Assembly: GCA_031216915.1 (NCBI GenBank)
Contig: CM062296.1
Location: 65,998,148 to 66,062,147, forward strand
Length of the DNA stretch: 64,000 nucleotides
Reading direction: 5' to 3'
Source: Pictodentalium vernedei
Lineage: Eukaryota; Mollusca; Scaphopoda; Dentaliida; Dentaliidae
Shown here: piece after piece, positions 25,927-36,190 of the stretch
How positions within the stretch are numbered: position 1 is the first letter of the stretch
How the letters are laid out: every line of letters begins with the position of its first letter
Notes under the pieces: generated by a model
Told to the model about the DNA's origin: nothing
Database searches by the model: none
Seen by the model: the letters and a program-made list of their open reading frames with translations, nothing else
Made by a program: the position numbers and the translations under genes

Positions 25927-27377
25927 ATGAAATGGTTCGCAGATCATTCCGATGATGATATTTTGAAGAAAAAAGCTAGTATTATTCCAAAGAATACTAA
26001 AAATGCAAACGCTGTTTCCGCAAAGGCGTTCCGAGACTATTTGGAAGAAAAAAGTTCAGGAGAAAGGTTTTGAAAATTTTGATGCCATCAAATTGCATGA
26101 AAATCACGCACATTTTTATATGGACACTAGGTATAAAAAAGGAGAACTTTACAAGGTAACAACTTTTGAAAATATGAGACATTCGTTGAACAGATATTTG
26201 AAGTCCCCCACCTTATTTAAAACATTTGATCTAATAAAAAGCCCCGAATTCATTGACGCAAATGAATGTTTCAAAACAGCTTTAGCGGACATTAAGATCA
26301 CTGGGAAAGGGAATATCGTTCACTCTGATCGAAAAAAAGATGAATATTTGACTAAAATTTACAATAGCTTCCATCTGTCTCCAGATACACCCGTTGGACT
26401 ATTCAATCGAAATCAAATGAACGTAAGATTGTATTTTTGTGAAAGGGCTAATGAAAATACGGAGTCCATGACAAATGATACCTTTTCTGTTCGGAAATAT
26501 TCCGATTGAAGAACATATGTAATTAAAACACAAGACGAACTGACAAAGAATCATCGTGCAGAAGACAGACAAGCGTTTTCTGGACATATGCCCGTTGACC
26601 TTAAAGAAACTGAATTATGCCCTAGGAAATGTTATGAATCTTACCTTGAAAATTAAATCCCAAAACTAACCGGCTCTGGCAATATCCTAAGGATTCCTTT
26701 ACATACGAAGATGAATGTTGGTATCAGAACAGACCCGTGGGTCGCGATAAGCTCAAAGTTTTTTATGTCTGGGCCTGAGCAAGCAAATCAATTTGTCCCA
26801 GCATTACACAAATCACAGTATTCGAGTAACAGGCGCCACCATTCTGAACAAACTCAACTTCAGTCCATCACAAATAATGGCAGTTACTGGACATAGAGCT
26901 GTTTTATCACTCTCTGTATATCAAAGAGGTTCGGACAGTGAGAAAATGGCAAAGGGCGATGCAACTGCTGGCAGCCTTTCACACGCACTTGTCCCAGTTT
27001 CAAATTCAAAACATCAGGCACCATCTTCATTCTCAATATCAACCTCATGTACCAGTACTGCAAGTACAATGAGAGAAACTGTTCCGCAAAACACCCCAAG
27101 TTTGAGTATGGCCGCAATCGCCGATGCAAGCAGCTACCAGGCAGCAAATCAATTTGTCGATGGATTTCGACGGATAACAGAACTATTCTCTGACAACGCA
27201 TCCGAAGAGCTGGTGGACGACGTGACGGTTGAGGAAATTTTCTCCGACTACAATTCAACGACAAATATTGCCAACAAAACATTTAACAATTTCACTCATC
27301 AAACGCAAAGAATTCAATCACCTGCGTTCAGAGGGTGCACAATCCATAACATAAACATTATCATAAATAAGAAATAA
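25927..27377 (+). pseudogene. Decayed Crypton-type tyrosine recombinase (ZMYM/QRICH1-like)
   Basis: Reading begins at the ATG at 25927 (start MKWFADHSDDDILKKK) and shifts frame near 26060. It runs through FENFDAIKLHENHAHFY, then meets a TGA at 26507 and a TAA near 26654, and shifts frame again near 26790. The pieces together cover a full DUF3504-like protein. Catalytic positions remain recognisable: R in CERANEN (about 26450), K in ELTKNHR (about 26555), HxxR in YTNHSIR (about 26815) and H...Y in TGHRAVLSLSVYQR (about 26890). The tail has a Ser/Thr-rich stretch and ends in RGCTIHNINIIIN, which resembles the hydrophobic tail motif of the intact Crypton. With only about four lesions this is a fairly young corpse. 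Its N-terminus and core differ from the intact copy at 48.7-50.2 kb, so the two are separate lineages. Confidence 0.8.
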
Positions 27378-27585
27378 TTAAATCCAATTTAAACTCCAAG
27401 TGACGAAACTGAATCACGCCTAAACATTGAGTTTTACAACCTTGACATTTGAATTGTTCCAGTTTAGTCGTTCGATTTCGATTTTATTTTGAGGCCCACG
27501 ATAAGTGCGTTAAATTATATTTGTTCATAACTCCACTTGCTTTATTTTATTATTCACAAACACCAAACGTCGGGGGAGGGGCGTC

Positions 27586-27754
27586 GGAACATATACGATA
27601 CTGTGGTGTATTGACGCTAACATGGTGTGATGTTTGTTGTCAGGAACTTGTATGTTCAACCTCGCCGCTATCGCGGCTCGGTTAAACATATAAGTTCCTA
27701 ACAGCAAATATCACACCATGTTACCATCGATACACCACAATAACTTATAATGTT
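27586..27754. mobile_element. Family M hairpin MITE
   Basis: Ends GGAACATATACGATACTG and CAATAACTTATAATGTT. The long hairpin arms include GTAACATGGTGTGATRTTTG-like sequence. Confidence 0.62.
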
Positions 27755-28104
27755 GCACTGTTTATAAACTCTGAATATTATGCTGAGAAAATAATGAGAT
27801 AAGTCGACTAACAAAATCAGTTGCATGGGATAAATTAATTTATGGCACTAATTAAAAGAAAGAAACTAATGACCATTTCTGTTCTGACAATCAGTTTATA
27901 TTGTTTGTCCGTTGAAATCTATAATTGGATAATATGGTGATAAAAGGGTTTATCATTGAAAAGATGTTTTGGACTGTGATGTTTCTTCAAACATTGAGTT
28001 GTTTCTATATTCCAGAATACTGTTAACCCGGTGACAAAATAAAATCAAATTTAGACACACACACACACAAAAAAAAATAAGAAAACATACAAAAATATTA
28101 ACCG

Positions 28105-29930
28105 CCGAAAGACTTGCATAACTATCATTTAATGTTAAAGATGGAAATTGTGACCAAACTAACCCAAAAAGAAATGACCAATAGATTCAATAATTTATTC
28201 GTTAACAATATAAGTGACACAGCACCCAAACCACACTTTTCTAAATATATTAATAGTAGTAATAATGAGGGTTTTGTCATTTCCCCTACCAATCCCCATG
28301 ACATAATGTTTTGTGTAAACAGTGTCTCTCCAAAAGCAAGTCGGGACAACAACCACATCTCCACAAAATTCATGGAAGATATAATAACCCCAGTCACAAT
28401 GGCCCTAACTGGTATCTTCAACATTCATTTCGTAACATGACGAGGTCCAGACAAAAGAAAAATTGCAAAAGTTATCCCAGTTTTCAAAAGCGAAGATAAA
28501 AGAGATCCACCCATTATAGACTAATTAGTATTCTAACTGTGATTGTAACAGTACCAAAAGAGATAATGCACTCACGTCAGTCCAGTTGTTTACAAAAAAC
28601 ATGTTATTACCTACCAATACAAGTTCGGTTTTAAGAAAGGCTAGTCCATCTTACATGCAATACTGCATCAAATGAATTATGTAGCGGAAATGAACGATAA
28701 AACTACGAAAGGCATTATTCTGGTCATATTCTGAGGCTTATCTAAAGCATCTTTCATACGATCGATCACACTATCCCGGTTAAGAAACTGGAAATACAAG
28801 GCATCCAGGCCTGGCATTCTGAAAAATGCAGGAAGGCAAAAAATCGCTCTCCTCAATCAGCTTAGGAGAGCAATTAGGTTTACACAGCATTTTAAGTATC
28901 CAGTTGAACGAACTCATTGAAACTGAAACCAACAGACTACATCAGTGATTTTATTAACTTTACTAAGGTAAAGCGAAATATCTTAGACATCTAGATGTCT
29001 CACTGAACAACCGAACACACACTTGACAAGCCCTGTGTGTGTACCCAGACCTGTTGACCAAGAAAGTCATACGCCTACCACTACCACCTTCAACCCCCCC
29101 CCCCCCCCCGGTAGTGGTAGGCGTATGACTTTCTTGGACAACAGGTCTGCTTGAATCTACAGTCACATCCTGGTGCAAGTGCTTCAAGTGACAGGATAGT
29201 AGTAATGGTAGTATATTATAGTGTCAATATTCCTTGAATAGTTACCCCTCAAACTGTGATGTCAGTTGTTGAACTTGAAACTGACAGAAAAAAAAATATT
29301 GCTGTGACCCATTTTGCTTCAAATGATTGCAACTGTGTTTGGGTATGGTTGCAGTCATTACCTTTTACCACTAAACCACTTTCAAAATGAAATTACGCGA
29401 TGTTATGTGACTTCGAAGTTAAATTGCAATTTTGCTTTACAACAAAAATTTAATGTGAGCATAATACATGTAATCTCAATCATCCCAGACCAAAATATTT
29501 AGGAGGGCAATTTTTCGCTCTCCTTAATTATTTCAGGAGAGTAGTAAGGAGAACTAAAAAATCGCTCTCCTGAAATTGCCAAGCCTGGGCATCAGAAGTC
29601 TCGCCAGTTCTTGTTTCAAGAACTATTTGACAGGGAGAGCCCAGTTTGTATCGTTCAAATAATACGAAGTTGAAAGGGGATGATTCAAACACAGGCCTTG
29701 CACGGATATTTATCTATTCTTGATCCCCATTTATTGAGACTATGTGTTAAAGAAATGGATGAATCAAAGTTGTAATTTTTACCAACATGGTGAGGGTTAT
29801 CTATCTCATTAACAAAGTCAAAAGGTACTGCTTCGTAGAGCTCTAAAAGCCTTGTATGTTTCATCAGAACACAGCCATTTGTTGTATGATGTGACTGTCT
29901 GTGGCCGTGCTGCCTCCAAAAATTTTATTC
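28105..29930 (+). pseudogene. LINE reverse transcriptase remnant (ORF2)
   Basis: This is the coding part of the LINE above, which would have copied element RNA at a nicked target. The longest clean stretch is 28114-28440 (about 108 residues), covering the pre-finger region through a segment equivalent to the usual KASGPDNI motif, here KASRDNNHIS. The palm-region DFSKAFDTVDH block appears as LSKAS plus TIDHTI in adjoining frames. The endonuclease domain is missing upstream and the YADD-type block was not found, so the protein cannot be functional. The downstream half resumes in frame right after the family L insertion, which shows that the insertion came after the LINE. Confidence 0.75.
28806..29587. 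mobile_element. Family L MITE inserted in LINE reverse transcriptase
   Basis: 782 bp. The left end CAGGCCTGGCA and right end TTGCCAAGCCTG are inverted, each followed inward by GGAGAGC motifs. GGCATC is duplicated at 28800-28805 and 29588-29593. The LINE frame reads EIQGI before the element and RSLASSC after it. A poly-C hairpin (CGCCTACCACTACC) lies inside at about 29065-29135. Confidence 0.82.
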
Positions 29931-29934
29931 TTAA

Positions 29935-30598
29935 CCCTTTGAACCCGAACGGCCGTTTTCCAGCCAGAACATGATACGTCACAATTTCATAAAGTAGAAT
30001 TGCTGCTTAGTGAATGTGTTGGGTAGAGAAATCAATATTTTCAGCGTGCGTATTAATTGGTCTACACAGTAAAAACTAAAGTGTTAAAACTGACACTTTC
30101 AAGGTGTTAAACCCATTCTAACTCTTAGGATTTGATTTTAACACTCAAAGTGCAATGCGTTAAGCACTTAGACATTACAATCGTCATACATCTGAAACTT
30201 GAATGGATGGCACTTCCCATGTGTCTAGCATTGGTGGTTCTTCCAGAATCGTGCATAATTTGACTTGCGCTTGGTGGATACATAATTAAAAGGACACAAC
30301 GCAGATGACGCGGATCAGGCTCGAGAGTTCGAGCCTGATCCGCGTCATACTACGTTGTTTCCTTTTAAGTGTCGCGACATTACACTTGAAAAGTGGTATT
30401 ATTGTAACACCTGTCAAGTTCTGGGATATCTACACTTGAACAAAGTGCTAGTTCAGCAATTAGTAAGTGTTAAATACAGCTCTTCAAGTGTAGATTTTAA
30501 CACTTTAGTTTTTAGCGTGTACTCCCAGATAATGAATATGGACTCTTCCGATTGCTTCCATTTAATTGACATGGAAGATACCACCGGGGTTCAAAGGG
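29935..30598. mobile_element. Family B MITE interrupted by a family I MITE
   Basis: TTAA lies on both sides (29931-29934 and 30599-30602), with ends CCCTTTGAACCC and GGTTCAAAGGG. A second element (30065-30519) splits it. Family B is inserted in the LINE remnant. Confidence 0.87.
30065..30519. mobile_element. Family I MITE nested in family B
   Basis: 455 bp flanked by TA on both sides. The ends CACAGTAAAAACTAAAGTG and CACGCTAAAAACTAAAGTG (right end reverse-complemented) match closely. The centre is a hairpin, GACGCGGATCAGGCTCGA. Removing it gives ATTGGTCTACTCCCAGATAA, matching the uninterrupted family B arm at 43.23 kb. Confidence 0.88.
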
Positions 30599-31074
30599 TT
30601 AAACTGCAAAACGCCAATAAAACGTTCCTGAGATTGATGAAATATTTGCTGTCGCAAGAGATGGTTCATGCTAATAGTGCTATTAGTGCTAAAACGTTCC
30701 ACTGATGATACTAATATAAATGTTCAATAATAACCCTGCTGTCAAGAATTTCTATTTCTATATTATGGACGCTGGAAATAAAATATCTATCTATACATGA
30801 CAATGACAGCCTTTCTCCACTTTTTTCATTTTCCTTGGGTAATTTTGACCTGAAGGGTGCTATACACGTTTCTTTGAATCGTTTTGTCTTGGGGGGTTTT
30901 GTTCCCTGAGATGGAACCAGTTCTGTTTAAACAGTATTTATTTCAAATCAAATAAATTTATAAAGATTAACATTAAATATTAACAGAATTAAACATAAAT
31001 TGAGGGGGTTTCAGCCGTAAGTTTAGAGCTTATACGAGGTTGTCTCAAATCATTATTAAGCAAAGGAGATATGA

Positions 31075-31147
31075 ACCCTAGTAAGGCTATCAAATTATGT
31101 ACATATGGCCTGTGCACAAGCAATGTTTCAGCCAACGGACCTCCGGG
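31075..31147. mobile_element. Family C MITE fragment
   Basis: Left half-core only, ending at GGACCTCCGGGT. It terminates the LINE ORF1 remnant. Confidence 0.8.
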
Positions 31148-32355
31148 TGTCGATTTTGATAGCGGACGAATGGGTGAAATTGCCCCCGTGTTTCGTTTTG
31201 GTGATGTTTTTCGGGGGGACCTACCCTGAGAAGAATTCAGGCGTAGTTTAGTCGAGAACCTGTCATCGATGCCCTCATCGACTGACATGTCCTCGATGCC
31301 GTCAAACATGTTGCTCGTCACAACATGTTGAAGGCGCTTAGCTGGTCTATCTAATTCAAGTTTCTGTTTGGTTTTGTCTGATCTCTCTCTTTTTCCGGTC
31401 TCTGACTCTGACGTTCTTGTTGGTGTCATTGCTTTTGATCATGTTTCGTTTTTTTCGGTTGTTTTCTCTCTTCCGGTTTAGTGTTTTGTTCTGATTTAAA
31501 CATATCATTTCTATGGTTTTGCTTTTTGTTCGGTAGTGGTTATTTTGTCGGCTAATGTCTGTATCTCACTGAGTTTGTTTGCGTTGATTTTAGTTCAGTA
31601 TGTTCTATTGTAAAAGCGTGTACTAAGGAGGGAATTGATCCTTTGCGACATGTATATTGAGTCTGGCATTCCGCTGACTGTGTTGGTATTTTTTGGGATG
31701 ATTTTGCTGCATATGGATGCATTGATGTTACGATTTCCCTGACCTCTTTGAAACTCATTTGTTTTTCACAGTTTACTTTCCGTAGAGTTTTCTCTTTTCA
31801 CCAGAAAGGCCACTCTTTAGATGACGACAGTTTATATACACAGTTTATACAGATAAAACTAGAAGACCTGTCACGAATAGTACGCTTATCTAGGCTTAAG
31901 TGCGCGTTGGAATTGCGCGCAATTGCCATATCGAATGGCATCCAAAGCACAGCCGGTTCTTTCGGTTACTCATAGCAAACACATGCAATGTTTCTGCCAA
32001 TGGACCTCCGCGTTACCCGGAGGTCCATTGGCTGAAACATTGCTCGTGCACAGGCCATATGTACAGAATTTGATAGCTTTACTTGGGCCATAACGCGTAC
32101 ATTAGCGCGCATATCAACGTGCTATTTGTGCGCATTTCATGACAGGACTTCTAGTTTTAACTGAAGGGCTGGCACATGGTTCCTTGCGATGTTGTACGCA
32201 TTTGTAGCATGTTGATTCACCTCTGCAGTTGTTCTGCCCATGTCCATATTTCTGACATTTGAAGCATTGAAGTGGATTTGGAATATACAAATATAATTTG
32301 ACGTTCCTAAAACCAACCTTCGTGGATGTTGGTGGTTGAGAAGAATCGAACGTTA
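31145..32355 (-). pseudogene. LINE ORF1 (Gag-like, zinc-knuckle) remnant
   Basis: Reading the minus strand from about 32355 gives VYTDIVTFDSSQPPTSTKVG and then YIPNPLQCFKCQKYGHGQNNC, a CCHC zinc knuckle typical of ORF1 nucleic-acid-binding proteins of Jockey-like LINEs. Part of a second knuckle (CYKC) follows. Beyond a family C MITE (31850-32163) the protein resumes as WKEKTLRKVNCEKQMSFKEVREIV, which matches the usual post-knuckle region. A basic, acidic and Ser-rich tail (MTPTRTSESETGKRER and onward, 31429-31150) follows in another frame. It then runs into a family C fragment at 31147. Stops and frameshifts make it nonfunctional. It lies on the opposite strand to the reverse transcriptase at 28 kb, so it is probably a different copy. 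Confidence 0.7.
31850..32163. mobile_element. Family C MITE inserted in LINE ORF1
   Basis: 314 bp, ends CAGATAAAACTAGAAG and CTAGTTTTAACTG, TA on the left. The zinc-knuckle reading frame resumes on the far side. Confidence 0.9.
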
Positions 32356-32446
32356 CAATATCAGTATATACAGATTACTATAACAGTCAATTGATCTGAG
32401 TTGTATTCCGTCGAGTTGACGAGATGAGATCTGCCAGATCAAACGA

Positions 32447-32530
32447 GACGCCGGATATTCCGGCTTCCTCCTCCTTAGAATTGTCCGACACGAGGTGGCT
32501 CTGGCTGTCGAAAGTGTAAAATCCAACAAC
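32447..32530 (+). mobile_element. SINE 3' fragment
   Basis: GGCTTCCTCC, TTGTCCGACACGAGGTGG and GTAAAATCCAA repeat the 3' portion of the SINE at 44.3 kb. Confidence 0.6.
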
Positions 32531-32751
32531 AACACAGACCAATTTACTGTTGTGGTAGTTTGTTTATTATATGACAGTTTGTTTTTTAAACTGATCACAA
32601 CACCTGAAAAATCAAATACAGCACGAATTATATTAGCCAAATAACCATTAACAATTTATGTAATTGGGGACTGAGAAACGCGTAGTAACATCGAACGTTC
32701 GTGTCGAGCATGCAACTTGAAAGTCAAGACAATGGATGCGATACTTGAATT

Positions 32752-32985
32752 TCAATCGGAGTCGCTTTTGATAACACAGGTTCTCCTACGTTTTGTTGGC
32801 TTCGCATCTTGAAAATAGTTGTTAATTGTTATTTTGCAATTGTTCGGCACGGCATTTTCAAATAGACCTTGACTGGAATGTTTGTCAACGGAGTTTAATG
32901 AGGAGACACTCGTATTTGTGTCCAGTGCTTGCAAAGGCATCGACTCGAAATTTTGTACACATGGAACTTCAACATTAACGGATGA
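32752..32985 (-). pseudogene. Possible Crypton-like C-terminal tail
   Basis: An open frame enters from about 32985 and ends at 32752. It contains a polar stretch, then NNCKITINNYF, then a basic KRRR patch and an acidic end (SDSD). The CKITIN motif resembles the hydrophobic C-terminal motif of the two Crypton proteins in this window (NPTINIVIN and CTIHNINIIIN). I see no catalytic domain upstream on the same strand, so this may be an orphan last exon or a fragment. It could also be a chance ORF. Confidence 0.3.
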
Positions 32986-33432
32986 AGCTCAAATTCACCT
33001 AGTATATTAAATTCACGGAGAAATAATTATTCTAGGTCAAAGTTAGATCAATCGTCTATATTTTTTTGTATAGATCTGTTATTCGACAAGACCCAATCTA
33101 TATTTGTCACGCTATATCAACAGAAAATCGAGTTAGTACGATTCGCTACAATATTGCAACCGATTCTCATTTCTCTTTCAATCGCATGTCGTGAAACGCC
33201 CAAACTGCGCAATAGTTTTTATTGAGTTCTGTAACTGGGCATAAAAAGCAGTGTTTTCTCATACGGTATTAATAAACGACTCAAGATCGAACGCACGCAT
33301 TATGGAATTCCCTGATGTATTTGTGGAATTTACCGATTTATTTATCGGTCACTGGTAGAAATAGTCCGTTCACGTGCGCCTCGTTTGAGACAGACATGAT
33401 AACGATCTGGAAAACTTGACACTCCTGTTTTC

Positions 33433-34331
33433 CGGAGAGTTGGATTTGATGTGACAACTACAGTGGAGAGTTGGATTTGATGTGACAACTACAGTGGAGA
33501 GTTGGATTTGATGGGCAAACTACAGTGGAGAGTTGGATTTGATGGGCAAATTACAGTGGAGAGTTGGATTTGATGGACAAACTACAGTGGAGAGTTGGAT
33601 TTGATGGGAAAACTACAGCGGAGAGTTGGATTTGATGGGCAAACTACAGTGTAGAGTTGGATTTGATGGGCAAACTACAGTGGAGAGTTGGATTTGATGG
33701 GCAAACTACAGTGGAGAGTTGGATTTGATGGGCAAACTACAGTGGAGAGCTGGCTTTGATGGACAAACTACAGTAGAGAGTTGGATTTGATGGACAGACT
33801 ACAGTGGAGAGTTGGATTTGATGGACAGACTACAGTGGAGAGCTGGATTTGATGGGCAATCTACAGTGGGGAGCTGAATTTGATGGGCAAACTACAGTGG
33901 AGAGCTGGATTTGATGGACAACCTGCAGTGGAGAGTTGGATTTGATGGACAAACTACAGTGGAGAGTTGGATTTGATGGACAGACTACAGTGAAGAGTTG
34001 GATTTGATGGGCAAACTATAGTGGAGAGCTGGATTTGATGGACACACTACAGTGGAGAGTTGAATTTGATGGACAAACTACAGTGGAGAGTTGGATTTGA
34101 TGGGCAAAGTACGGTGGAGAGCTGGATTTGATGGACAAACTACAGTGGAGAGTTGGATTTGATGGATAAACTACAGTGGATAGTTGGATTTGATGGGCAA
34201 ACTACAGTGGAGAGTTGGATTTGATGGACAAACTACAGTGGAGAGTTGGATTTGATGGACAAACTACAGTGGATAGTTGGATTTGATGGGCAAAGTACGG
34301 TGGAGAGCTGGATTTGATAGACAAACTACAG
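33433..34331 (+). repeat. 31-bp minisatellite, about 29 copies
   Basis: The unit is TGGAGAGTTGGATTTGATGG plus GCAAACTACAG. Copies differ by a few bases: TGACAAC at the start, GGACAAAC and GGGCAAAC later, AGAGCTGG variants. A higher-order unit with AAAGTACGGTGG recurs near 34105 and 34282. The period is not a multiple of three and no ORF spans it. It lies between two LINE ORF1 pieces. Confidence 0.95.
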
Positions 34332-34394
34332 TTGTATTGAGGGGACTATTTGTGGTAGTCATATAATAATCGTTTTTACTTCTTTGCCCTCTTT

Positions 34395-34670
34395 TTAATT
34401 GTAATACATTTCACGTCGGTTACACCCTGTGGTTATTAGTTCAGTTTTAATTTCAAGTACATCAATGCCAGACACCTCTCTTGTTCTCGTTATGCCCCAT
34501 CTGTTGTTAAGTGTCCCGCACGGGAAAACAAAGAGGTTGATATCGGTTGCCTTTCTTCTGTCGTCAGCTGAATACATGATTAAAAATCTTTGCCACTTAT
34601 TAGATTGTGTTATAATTTCTTGATCTGAGTAAGAATCAGAATCAGAAAACAAATCTCGACATCGTTTCAT
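34395..34670 (-). pseudogene. Probable N-terminus of LINE ORF1
   Basis: A 91-residue ORF opens with MKRCRDLFSDSDSYSDQE and continues with KWQRFLIMYSADDRRKATDINLFV. The W-x-R-F-L-x-M start of a small RNA-recognition-like domain is usual in ORF1 proteins of Jockey-like LINEs. It has the same strand as the zinc-knuckle remnant at 31145-32355. The 2-kb gap between them holds the 31-bp minisatellite and unrelated sequence, so if they once belonged together the middle of ORF1 was lost or displaced. This is an inference from domain order and strand. Confidence 0.45.
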
Positions 34671-35600
34671 TTTTTTTGATTTTTAGCGTTTTAATGTTTA
34701 TTTTTTAATAATTCTTCACTTCATACCTCCCACCCTAACTCCGATCCCAACCTAGGGGTATGTCCCCACCTAGAGGTGGTGACAAAGCCGAGAGAACATG
34801 AAGAGTCTACGTGGTCATCGTTGATGTAAGGCATACCCCTGACGATTGCCTCCTCGAGTATGGGAGTGCCAGGTCTTCAGCGGTCGGTCATTCAACAAAT
34901 GATTTTGTGAAACTCATATAATGAAAACTGCAATTGAAAATCAACTCAGATAGTGTAGCAAAAAATAACATCTTAAAAACTCCCGAAATCCGTTAAAATG
35001 ACGATGACAACAGTTTGTTAAAATAAATAATTGGTTGAATGATACCCCCCCCCCCCTCCCCACCTCGACGAAACACCTATTTTGGGGTCTCCCGATAGGC
35101 CAGACCGAGCCCGGTCGAACCACCCGTCTGCTCCCGAAGTTAGAACCAAAACAGTGTATTGGACAGGTATCTACAAAATGGAAACCGCCCCAAACCGGGG
35201 CACTGTTTGTCCTCAACTGCCAGGATTCCTTCCTCCGAAGCCCACCGAACGCACCCTATGGTGCCTGTGGGATGTTATAACCGGATAGTACCACAATGGT
35301 CCGCGGATGCATATTTGGATATTTCGTAGCAAACCTGCTCAATTGAGCAAACCTGCTTATTTTAATTCAGTAAAAACTGTCCATTTGAGCAGACCGTCCT
35401 CTATCCACACCTCACGACCTGCCTAGTGGCAATGGCCACCCCTCCACCCCCAACCCCCAGGGAAATCAGAAAAAAAATACTTCAATATGCTATCAACAAC
35501 CCCTTTGTGTGATAAATAATTCACCAATCGATGTGATTGTTAAAACAAGTGATACAACATGTTACACTACTGTATTTGTACACAGTGGAATCTGATGGCT
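34671..35600. other. No supported gene; possible LINE 5' leader
   Basis: The first 200 bp lie upstream of the ORF1 start on the minus strand and may be its leader. A poly-C run (35044-35057) and a GC-richer stretch to 35290 follow without recognisable content. Confidence 0.35.
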
Positions 35601-35612
35601 GAGGATGCGAAA

Positions 35613-36090
35613 ATACACAGAACGACACACAGTTGTGAATGTGTTAATCGATATGGCACTTGTACTATCGGGAAATGATAAAACTGGAGGCCGAAAACCT
35701 ATTCACGCGCGCCTGTCATTCTGTGTTTATTACACGCCTTCACGTCTATAAACGCAATTGTTAGGACACTCAGCAATTCATGTGACAATTCGTCTCCTGA
35801 CTTCCAATGTGTTCTATGTGCCAATAGGCACATAGAACACATTGGAACTCAGGGGACGAACTATCAACAAAAAGAACACATTTTATCGCCAACCAAATTT
35901 GCGAGGGGAACCCTTGTTACTATTTTTAGCCATCGCTTGCGATTGAAATTGCAATTACGGTGCAGAAAAAATCGCATCTTTTTAAAAATAGTCCGTCAAC
36001 GATTTCCGTTTCGCGCATTGTGCCAAGCGGATCTTCATTTTCCGCATGGTTTAGTAGGTAGGGTTTCAGAGAACAGGCGTGTAATAAAGA
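35613..36090. mobile_element. Family G MITE
   Basis: Inner repeats GTTTATTACACGCC and GGCGTGTAATAAA enclose a hairpin, GTGTTCTATGTGCC-GGCACATAGAACAC. An outer arm contains AACGACACACAG and AATCGATATGGCACTTG. Confidence 0.65.
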
Positions 36091-36190
36091 TATAATATAC
36101 ACATGGTAAAGTGTTGCTGTTCAATCCGAAATTTCGATTAATCCGCGATGGCATTGAGCGGTCAGGTTTGGCAGTATTTGCTTATATATA

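Larger units (their letters stand above)
28105..30795 (+). mobile_element. Jockey-like LINE, 3' two-thirds, decayed and interrupted
   Basis: A non-LTR reverse transcriptase can be followed in pieces. PHFSKYINSSNNEGFVISP is at 28225-28290. KIAKVIPVFKSEDKRDPP is near 28460-28520. YQYKFGFKKG is near 28615. TIDHTIPVKKLEIQGI ends at 28805. RSLASSCFKNYLTGRAQFV is at 29594-29655. A tail-like QKVLLRRALKALYVSSEHSH lies near 29820-29880. Several stops and frame changes break it. The block ends in GGAAATAAAATATCTATCTAT near 30780, like a LINE tail. Insertions at 28806-29587 (family L) and 29935-30598 (family B) split it. The clade is inferred from motif style only. Confidence 0.75.

Noticed and set aside
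33433-34331. CRISPR-like regular repeats
   Set aside because: The copies are tandem with no spacers, the DNA is eukaryotic and no cas genes are present. It is a minisatellite.
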